The notes under the pieces were generated by a model that saw nothing but the letters and a program-made list of their open reading frames with translations, searched no databases and was not told where the DNA came from. Of a stretch of DNA of 10,047 nucleotides, positions 5,345 through 10,047 are shown piece after piece. The stretch is from Planctomycetota bacterium. GTDB taxonomy: Bacteria; Planctomycetota; SBBH01; JAHFOU01. The stretch lies in contig JAHFOU010000016.1 of assembly GCA_023261525.1 (NCBI GenBank), positions 1-10,047 of the forward strand, written 5' to 3'. A program made the position numbers and the translations under genes. Position 1 is the first letter of the stretch. Each line of letters begins with the position of its first letter.

Positions 5345-6034
5345 ATGTCGGACTGGACCCTCTTCCACAACCCCCGCTGCTCGAAAAGCCGAGAGGCCCT
5401 GGCCCTGCTGGAGAAGGCCGGGGTGAAGCCCCGGGTCGTGGAGTATCTGAAGACCCCCCTCGACCTCGAGGCCCTGAGGGTCCTCGCCCGGCGCCTGACG
5501 CTGAGGCCCAAGGATTTCCTGAGGGCCAAGGAGCCCGTCTGGGAGACCCTGGGCCTGGACGTCGAGGACGACGAGGCCGTGCTCAAGGCCATGGTCGCAC
5601 ATCCGGTCCTGGTGGAGCGCCCCATCGCCGTCCGCGACGAGCGGGCCGTGCTCGGCAGGCCGCCGGAGAGGCTCCGCGCCCTCCTCCTCGCCCTCCTGCT
5701 GATCCTGCTGGTCCCGGGCTGTGCGCCCCGGAGTGTGCGGATCGAGATCCTCTGCGGGATGGGCCGCCCGGGCGGCGGGACGGTCACCCAGGCCGAATGG
5801 CAGGGCTTCCTGGACCGCGAGGTGACGCCCCGCTTCCCCCAGGGGATCACGGTGCTGGGCGCCGAGGGGCGCTGGAAGGGCGGCCGGGAGGACTCCCGGG
5901 TCCTCCTGCTGGTCCTGGAGGACACGCCGTCCGCGCAGGCCTCCGCCCGGGACGTGGCCGACGCCTACAAGCGGGTCTTCGGGCAGGAGGCCGTGCTCCT
6001 CCTCGCGTCGCCGACGTCCGCCGAATTCCGCTAG
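5345..6034 (+). CDS. arsC: ArsC-family reductase fused in frame to a DUF3574-type lipoprotein domain
   Basis: One uninterrupted 229-residue frame with two unrelated parts. Residues 1-110 are a canonical ArsC (glutaredoxin-linked arsenate reductase) domain: FHNPRCSKSR with active Cys12, DFLRAKEP with Arg60, HPVLVERPI with Arg92, and VLGRPPERL with Arg105, the three arginines expected to bind oxyanion. ArsC proteins normally stop shortly after GRPPE, at about 112-118 residues. Here the frame continues through LLLALLLILLVPGC (113-126) into RIEILCGMG, QAEWQGFLDREVTPRFPQGITVL (149-171) and DAYKRVFGQEAVLLL (206-220), which match DUF3574 proteins, usually separate secreted or lipid-anchored proteins of unknown function. 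The hydrophobic run ends in a lipobox (LVPGC, Cys126). Either this is a genuine cytoplasm-to-periplasm fusion, or two products share one frame through an internal GTG start at 5648. Both domains look intact. It follows the hydrolase by 7 bases and ends at a TAG within a CTAG shared with the helicase stop. Confidence 0.82.
   Translation: MSDWTLFHNPRCSKSREALALLEKAGVKPRVVEYLKTPLDLEALRVLARRLTLRPKDFLRAKEPVWETLGLDVEDDEAVLKAMVAHPVLVERPIAVRDERAVLGRPPERLRALLLALLLILLVPGCAPRSVRIEILCGMGRPGGGTVTQAEWQGFLDREVTPRFPQGITVLGAEGRWKGGREDSRVLLLVLEDTPSAQASARDVADAYKRVFGQEAVLLLASPTSAEFR
5648..6034 (+). other. Possible nested lipoprotein gene (DUF3574) from an internal GTG
   Basis: Within the ArsC-DUF3574 frame, GTG 5648 would yield 128 residues starting (M)LGRPPERLRALLLALLLILLVPGC. 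This is a textbook type II signal peptide: an Arg-containing n-region, a run of about 13 Leu/Ala/Ile residues and a lipobox with Cys25 (codon 5720-5722). The same codons encode the conserved GRPPERL end of ArsC. No strong Shine-Dalgarno is visible (GACGAGCGGGCC precedes the GTG), so translation could depend on coupling. It is the simplest way for DUF3574 to be exported without ArsC, but initiation there is inference. Confidence 0.45.
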
Positions 6035-7314
6035 CGCCGGCGGCGGCGCGGGCGATGGCTCCCGGCGGGGCTGGTCCCGGACCAGACCCCGGCGGAGGGC
6101 GCGGGGAAGGCCGGCGGCGCGGACGGCGCCTCGTGCCGGGACGGCGCCTGGGGGCGCCCCCCCCGCTCGCGCATCGGGTGGGATCCCCGGCGCGCGTAGT
6201 CGAAGCCCTCGACGGTGACCCGGGGCAGGGTCTTGTTCAGGGCGATCTCGATCTGGCGGAGGTCCTCCTCCTCCTCGGGGGAGACGAAGGTGATGGCCTC
6301 CCCCACCGTCCCCGCGCGGGCGGTCCGGCCCACGCGGTGGATGTAGTCGTCGGTCGCGCGCGGCACGTCGAAGTTCACCACGTGTCCGAGCGCCTCCACG
6401 TCGATCCCGCGGGCGGCGACGTCGGTGGCCACCATCACGCGGCAGCGTCCGGACTTGAAGCCGGCCAGCGCGGCCATGCGCTCCTCCTGGGTGCGGTCGC
6501 CGTGGATGCTCTCGCAGGGGACCCCCTGACGCGAGAGCTGCTCGGCCAGGCGGCTGGCGCCGATCTTGGTGCGCGTGAAGACCAGGACGTACTTCAGGTC
6601 CCCCCGCCTCAGCAGGGACAGCAGCAGGGAGGGCTTGAGGTCCCTCGGCACGGGATAGACCGTCTGCGTGATCCCGGCCGCCGGCGCGGACTGGCGCTGG
6701 AGGTTGATCGCCACGGGATCCCTGAGCATCTCCTTGGACAGCTCCACGATGGGCGGCGGGAGCGTGGCCGAGAAGAAGAGGGTCTGCTTCCGCGGCGGCA
6801 GGTGCCTCAGGATGCGCTCGATGTCGGGCAGGAAGCCCATGTCTAGCATGCGGTCCGCCTCGTCCAGCACCAGGATCTCCAGCCCGGACAGCTTGCCGTG
6901 GGGGAAGCGGAAGTGGTCGATGAGCCGCCCCGGGGTGGCGGTCAGCACGTCCACGCCGATGCTGAAGGCATGCCCCTGGGCGATCATCTCGACGCCGCCG
7001 AAGACCGGCGCCCCCGTGAGCGGGGTGTGGACCGCCAGGTCGTGCATGTGCTGGTCGATCTGGGCGGCCAGCTCCCGCGTGGGCGTGAGGATGAGGGCGC
7101 GGGTGGTGCCCCGGGGGCGGTCCATGAGCTGGTGGAGGACGGGCAGGAGGAAGGCGGCGGACTTCCCGGAGCCGGTCATGGCGCAGGCCAGGAGGTCGCG
7201 GCCGGCCAGGGCGGGCGGGATGGCGTCCTGCTGGATGGGCGTGGGCCGGGTGAAGCCCATGTCGTGGATGCCCTTGAGCAGGTCGGGATGGAGGCCGAAG
7301 GCGGCGAAGGTCAC
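6031..7314 (-). CDS. rhlE: DEAD-box ATP-dependent RNA helicase, RhlE type
   Basis: A 427-residue RNA helicase from GTG 7314. Motifs appear in order: F-x-Q motif GFTRPTPIQQDAIP (20-33), Walker A AMTGSGKS (45-52), motif Ia PTRELAAQ (78-85), TPGRLIDHF (127-135), motif II VLDEADRMLDMGF (149-161), motif III SATLP (182-186), motif IV VFTRTK (245-250), HGDRTQEERM (271-280), motif V VATDVAARGIDV (295-306) and motif VI HRVGRTARAG (326-335). The motif spacing and short linkers fit the RhlE subfamily, which acts in rRNA maturation and mRNA turnover. Walker A reads GSGKS instead of the common GTGKT, a tolerated variant. The last 50 residues are a disordered Pro/Gly/Arg tail ending RPRRRRR, as expected of an RNA-binding extension. 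The GTG start overlaps the upstream peptidase stop as GTGA; the open frame further 5' is antisense-like and rejected. Its TAG shares a CTAG with the opposite gene. Confidence 0.93.
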   Translation of the reverse strand: MTFAAFGLHPDLLKGIHDMGFTRPTPIQQDAIPPALAGRDLLACAMTGSGKSAAFLLPVLHQLMDRPRGTTRALILTPTRELAAQIDQHMHDLAVHTPLTGAPVFGGVEMIAQGHAFSIGVDVLTATPGRLIDHFRFPHGKLSGLEILVLDEADRMLDMGFLPDIERILRHLPPRKQTLFFSATLPPPIVELSKEMLRDPVAINLQRQSAPAAGITQTVYPVPRDLKPSLLLSLLRRGDLKYVLVFTRTKIGASRLAEQLSRQGVPCESIHGDRTQEERMAALAGFKSGRCRVMVATDVAARGIDVEALGHVVNFDVPRATDDYIHRVGRTARAGTVGEAITFVSPEEEEDLRQIEIALNKTLPRVTVEGFDYARRGSHPMRERGGRPQAPSRHEAPSAPPAFPAPSAGVWSGTSPAGSHRPRRRRR

Positions 7315-8666
7315 GTCGCCAGCGCTCCCATCGGATCCCAGGGGGGAAGGACGACCGGGTCGAGGTCCCAGGCCTTCTGCAGCGCGGCCGGCAGCAGGCC
7401 CTTGGGCGCCGCGATCGCGAGCACGTGCTCGTCGAACCACGAGTCGTTCATCAGGTAGAAGCCCTTCTTTCCGCTCGTGTCGCCCCAGCTGTTCTCCACG
7501 CGCCAGCGGCGCGGCTTGCCGTCCAGCACGTCCACCCCGGTGAAGAGCATGGCGTGGCTGGCCACGGACTCGTGGTAGACCAGACGCTCGGCCTTCTTCA
7601 TCGAGAACCGCGTGTCGTAGAGGCCTTCGTAGTCGAAGAGCTTGGCGTCCCAGAGGCCGAGGTCCCGCTTCATGTGCTGGCCCACGTCACAGCCGAACCA
7701 GACCGGCTCGCCGCCCATGATCTGCTTCATGGCGATCCGCTTCATGAGGTCGGCCTCGATGTTCAGGTATTTCACGCCGCGCCCCCCGACCACGCTCCCG
7801 AGGTGCTCGACCGTGTAGGTCTTCCCGTATGCGCTGGTCTTGCGCGGGTCCTGGATCAGGCACAGGTAGTCGTCGACAGGCAGGGTCACGTACTTCGCGG
7901 CGAACTCCTGCGGCGTCATCTCCCCGTCTCGGTGGAACTTGCGGTCCTTGTCGTTCCACTGCCAGAGGAAGCGCTCCGGGGGCGTGCCGAGGTGGATGCA
8001 GAGGATGCGGTGGACGACGTCCAGGATCTCCCGCTTCCTGGCCTTCAGGTCCCGGGACTTGGCGCCGCCCGCGACCAGCTCGCGCAGCTCCCGGGAGCCC
8101 TCGCGGAGCTTCCGGCGCAGGATGGCGTTCATGCGGCCGGTGTTGGAGGAGCTCTCGGTCTCCGGCATCACGGTCTTCGGCACGAGGCCATGCTTGCGAA
8201 TAATATCCACGAACATGTCCCACTGGCCGCCGTCGCCGGCGAAGCCGTCCAGCAGGAAGGCCACGACCCGGTCGTCCACGGGGCGGCCGGCGGTCCGGAG
8301 GATGGCCTCGAGCATGTAGTTGGCGCGCTCGAACTTATCCCAGAACATGGTGTGGTTCTGGCTGAACTCGAAGTTCTTGAGGTTCATCTTCTTCATGGCG
8401 CCGACGCGCAGGAGGTTGAGACCCGCGAACATCCAGCAGCGGCCGGACTTCTTTTGGTTGGTCACCTCCCAGTCGTCGAGGAGGTGGGAGAAGCTGTGCT
8501 CCATGGTGTTGAGCAGGGCGTGGTTGGCGGCCAGCTCGTCCACGCCGACGGAGGTGACGGCATTCTGGATCAGGGTGTACCGGGGGTTGCCGCGGAAGGC
8601 CTTGCGGAAGGCCTTGAGCGCGCCTGCATCGAGGGCGCCGGGGCGGGTCTGGGCGGTCGCGGGCAT
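7311..8666 (-). CDS. pepC: Bleomycin hydrolase / aminopeptidase C (peptidase family C1B)
   Basis: A 451-residue cytosolic cysteine aminopeptidase, full length for the family. The catalytic triad is readable: Cys77 in TNQKKSGRCWMFAGLN, His371 in SVASHAMLFTGVD and Asn392 in RVENSWGD, with the oxyanion Gln at position 71. FEFSQNHTMFWDKFERANYMLE (split across 99-120) and DGGQWDMFVDII (145-156) are family hallmarks. The C-terminus PPWDPMGALAT carries the conserved WDPMGALA arm that enters the active site and sets exopeptidase activity, plus one extra Thr. Family members form hexamers, trim peptides from the N-terminus and detoxify homocysteine thiolactone or bleomycin. Start ATG 8666 has AGGAG seven bases upstream. 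The stop overlaps the helicase GTG by four bases, so the helicase is probably translated by coupling from this transcript. The longer upstream open frame is antisense to the SBBP gene and is rejected. Confidence 0.95.
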   Translation of the reverse strand: MPATAQTRPGALDAGALKAFRKAFRGNPRYTLIQNAVTSVGVDELAANHALLNTMEHSFSHLLDDWEVTNQKKSGRCWMFAGLNLLRVGAMKKMNLKNFEFSQNHTMFWDKFERANYMLEAILRTAGRPVDDRVVAFLLDGFAGDGGQWDMFVDIIRKHGLVPKTVMPETESSSNTGRMNAILRRKLREGSRELRELVAGGAKSRDLKARKREILDVVHRILCIHLGTPPERFLWQWNDKDRKFHRDGEMTPQEFAAKYVTLPVDDYLCLIQDPRKTSAYGKTYTVEHLGSVVGGRGVKYLNIEADLMKRIAMKQIMGGEPVWFGCDVGQHMKRDLGLWDAKLFDYEGLYDTRFSMKKAERLVYHESVASHAMLFTGVDVLDGKPRRWRVENSWGDTSGKKGFYLMNDSWFDEHVLAIAAPKGLLPAALQKAWDLDPVVLPPWDPMGALAT

Positions 8667-8673
8667 GTCGAGG

Positions 8674-8678
8674 CTCCT
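8674..8678 (-). promoter_or_regulatory. Ribosome-binding site fixing the PepC-like start
   Basis: AGGAG on the minus strand, seven bases before ATG 8666. It decides between this start and more upstream codons in the same open frame, whose translation lacks any family similarity. Confidence 0.8.
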
Positions 8679-8694
8679 GTTCGGGTGGGCGGGC

Positions 8695-8700
8695 ATTCTA
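8695..8700 (-). promoter_or_regulatory. Possible -10 element for the peptidase-helicase operon
   Basis: TAGAAT on the minus strand, five of six matches to TATAAT, about 29 bases before ATG 8666. The implied leader of about 22 bases would just hold the AGGAG site. No convincing -35 lies 16-18 bases further upstream, so the call is weak. Confidence 0.35.
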
Positions 8701-8753
8701 CTCATTGCGCGGGGGCCAGGCGGCAGTGGACTGGCATCGCCAAGCCTGCGATC

Positions 8754-10047
8754 ATGGAAACGACCATGAAACATGAAACGCCCGCATCGAAGGGCCTCGA
8801 CCTGTTCTACAAGGGTTGCTGGCTCCTTCTGTTCCTGCTCCCCCCTGTGGTGTCGTGCTGGAAGATCCGATCCCCCCGCTTCCCCCAGGCCGCGAACAAG
8901 GGCCTTCCCTCCCGGGTCCAGGCCGGCATGGCGGCGATGACCGTCCCCTTCGTCGAGAATGCCGGGCAGAGCGACCCCCAGGTCGCCTACTACGTCCGCA
9001 CCTTTGGCGGCACCGTCTTCGTCACCCGCCAGGGGCAGATGGTCTACTCCCTGCCGGCCCCGCCGGCTTCCCAGATGGTCCTGACGGAGACTTTCCTCGG
9101 CGGGAAGGTCCCTCTTCCCCACGGGGAAGAGCCCTCCCCCGTGGGCGTCTCCAGTTTCCGTGGGGACGACCCGGCCACGTGGCGGAGCCGTCTGGCCACA
9201 TACGGGGCCGTCAACCTGGGGGAGGTGTACGAGAAGATCCAGATCAGCCTCCGGGCGCAAGGCCACAGCGTGGAGAAGCTGTTCCGGGTCCTGCCCCAGG
9301 GGGATCCCTCCCTCATCGAACTGGGCGTGGATGGTGCGGAAGGCCTGCGGGTGGAAACCAACGGCGAACTGGCGGTGGAAACCTCCCTGGGGGAGGTCCG
9401 CTTCACCAAGCCGGTCGCGTACCAGGAAGTGGCAGGGGCGCGGAGGGAGGTGCCGGTGGCGTACCGGGTGTCGGACAGGAGCTATGGCTTCCGCCTGGGT
9501 GCCTATGACCCTGCCCGCCCCCTGGTGATCGACCCCGCCTTCACCGCCACCTACCTGGGGGGGGCCGGCGACGAGACCGCCTATGCCCTCGCCGTCCATC
9601 CCACCACCGGCGACGTGTACGTGGCTGGGAAAACCCTCTCGGCGGCCTTCCCGGGCGTGGCGGGAGGCGCCCAAGCCGCCCTGGGAAGCTCCGCCTCCGA
9701 GGACGCCTTCGTGACCCGCCTGAACGCCGGCCTGACCTCCCTTCTCCAGTCCACCTACCTGGGCGGGAGCAACGTCGACTACGGCTACAGCCTTGTCATC
9801 TCTCCCGGCACGGGGGTCGTCTACCTGGCGGGGATCACCTTCTCGACGGATCTCCCGGGCACCGCGGGGGCCGCCCTGACCGCGATTTCCGGCGCCTCGG
9901 ACCCCTTCGTGGCCTGCCTGAGCTCCGACCTGACCACCCTGACCCGGTCCACCTACCTGGGGGGGAGCGGCGCCGAATCCCTGAAGGTCTTCCTCGCCGT
10001 CCATCCCACCACCGGCGACGTCTACGTGGCCGGGAGCACCAACTCGG
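8754..10047 (+). CDS. SBBP-repeat (beta-propeller) surface protein with DUF7948-like N-terminal domain, 3' end outside the window
   Basis: The frame runs open off the right edge; 431 residues are visible. Residues 20-35 form a hydrophobic signal segment ending VVSC, which fits a lipobox, so a lipoprotein or otherwise exported protein is likely. Residues 65-262 resemble the domain that precedes SBBP repeats: FVENAGQSDPQVAYYVRT (66-83), a beta-rich stretch, then SYGFRLGAYDPARPLVIDP (243-261). SBBP repeats follow, each with TYLGG, a VHPTTGDVYVAG-like strand pair and a DAFVTRLN-like strand; TYLGG starts at residues 266, 334 and 400, a period of 66-68. Such proteins are predicted extracellular propellers of unknown ligand. 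Start is ATG 8754 or ATG 8766 in the same frame (four residues shorter); a weak GGA lies before the second. It is divergent from the peptidase gene across 87 bases with no clear promoter of its own. Confidence 0.85.
   Translation, partial: METTMKHETPASKGLDLFYKGCWLLLFLLPPVVSCWKIRSPRFPQAANKGLPSRVQAGMAAMTVPFVENAGQSDPQVAYYVRTFGGTVFVTRQGQMVYSLPAPPASQMVLTETFLGGKVPLPHGEEPSPVGVSSFRGDDPATWRSRLATYGAVNLGEVYEKIQISLRAQGHSVEKLFRVLPQGDPSLIELGVDGAEGLRVETNGELAVETSLGEVRFTKPVAYQEVAGARREVPVAYRVSDRSYGFRLGAYDPARPLVIDPAFTATYLGGAGDETAYALAVHPTTGDVYVAGKTLSAAFPGVAGGAQAALGSSASEDAFVTRLNAGLTSLLQSTYLGGSNVDYGYSLVISPGTGVVYLAGITFSTDLPGTAGAALTAISGASDPFVACLSSDLTTLTRSTYLGGSGAESLKVFLAVHPTTGDVYVAGSTNS
9591..10035 (+). repeat. Near-identical 40-bp direct repeats, two propeller blades apart
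   Basis: Bases 9591-9630 and 9996-10035 agree at 38 of 40 positions by eye; both differences are third-codon changes, so the peptide AVHPTTGDVYVAG is identical. The offset is 405 bases (135 codons), two SBBP blades. The blade between carries a diverged version (VISPGTGVVYLAG). Confidence 0.85.

Noticed and set aside
4441..5925. Minus-strand open frame of 494 codons
   Set aside because: Antisense to the secreted hydrolase and ArsC-family genes, whose motifs are clear; the product is low-complexity Arg/Ser/Gly.
7315..7440. Longer N-terminus for the RhlE-type helicase
   Set aside because: The extra residues are Arg/Ala/Gly-rich translation inside the peptidase gene; GTG 7314 gives the family N-terminus and a GTGA overlap.
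6668..7543. Plus-strand frames opposite the helicase
   Set aside because: They run antisense to the conserved DEAD-box motifs and show no domain.
8732..8742. Small inverted repeat TGGC-ATC-GCCA upstream of the SBBP gene
   Set aside because: Four-base arms are expected by chance at this GC content.
8667..10004. Upstream extension of the peptidase frame to nearly 900 residues
   Set aside because: The extension is antisense to the SBBP gene, lacks family similarity, and ATG 8666 has a good AGGAG site.

Overview
The window is about 10 kb of very GC-rich, densely coding bacterial chromosome. There are no rRNA, tRNA, IS or CRISPR signals and no gene-free stretch longer than about 150 bases. The flagellar FlaG-like gene with a sigma-28 type promoter, the diderm-type lipoprotein signals, an SBBP beta-propeller surface protein and the strong G/C third-position bias suggest a motile Gram-negative soil or sediment bacterium. 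A Holophagae-type acidobacterium (Geothrix/Holophaga relatives) is my best guess, but it is inference from style and gene content, not a marker gene.

Layout. (1) 1-1574, plus strand: the 3' part of an alpha/beta hydrolase gene, then a HhH-GPD DNA glycosylase that appears to start at a CTG overlapping the hydrolase stop. (2) 1571-2190, minus strand: a FlaG-like gene with a sigma-28 (FliA) promoter match upstream, followed by a 53-codon two-helix membrane protein gene whose stop codon shares a CTAG with the glycosylase stop. (3) 2340-4444, minus strand: a tight three-gene unit of a LON substrate-binding-domain protein, a TPR-like protein (1-nt TGATG overlap) and an ICMT-type membrane methyltransferase. 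(4) 4510-6034, plus strand: a secreted alpha/beta hydrolase that looks leaderless, then an ArsC-type reductase fused in frame to a DUF3574-type lipoprotein domain. (5) 6031-8666, minus strand: a bleomycin hydrolase/PepC-like C1 peptidase followed, with a 4-nt GTGA overlap, by a RhlE-type DEAD-box RNA helicase. (6) 8754 to the right edge, plus strand: the N-terminal part of an SBBP-repeat protein.

How the genes work together. Most are housekeeping or accessory genes in small, translationally coupled units. The clearest functional pairing is FlaG plus the small membrane protein under one sigma-28 promoter. No complete novel defence or biosynthetic system is visible. The items most worth a second look are the ArsC/DUF3574 reading frame with a complete lipoprotein signal peptide buried at the junction, the sigma-28 promoter, the leaderless start, the CTG start, and two convergent gene pairs that end on a shared CTAG palindrome.
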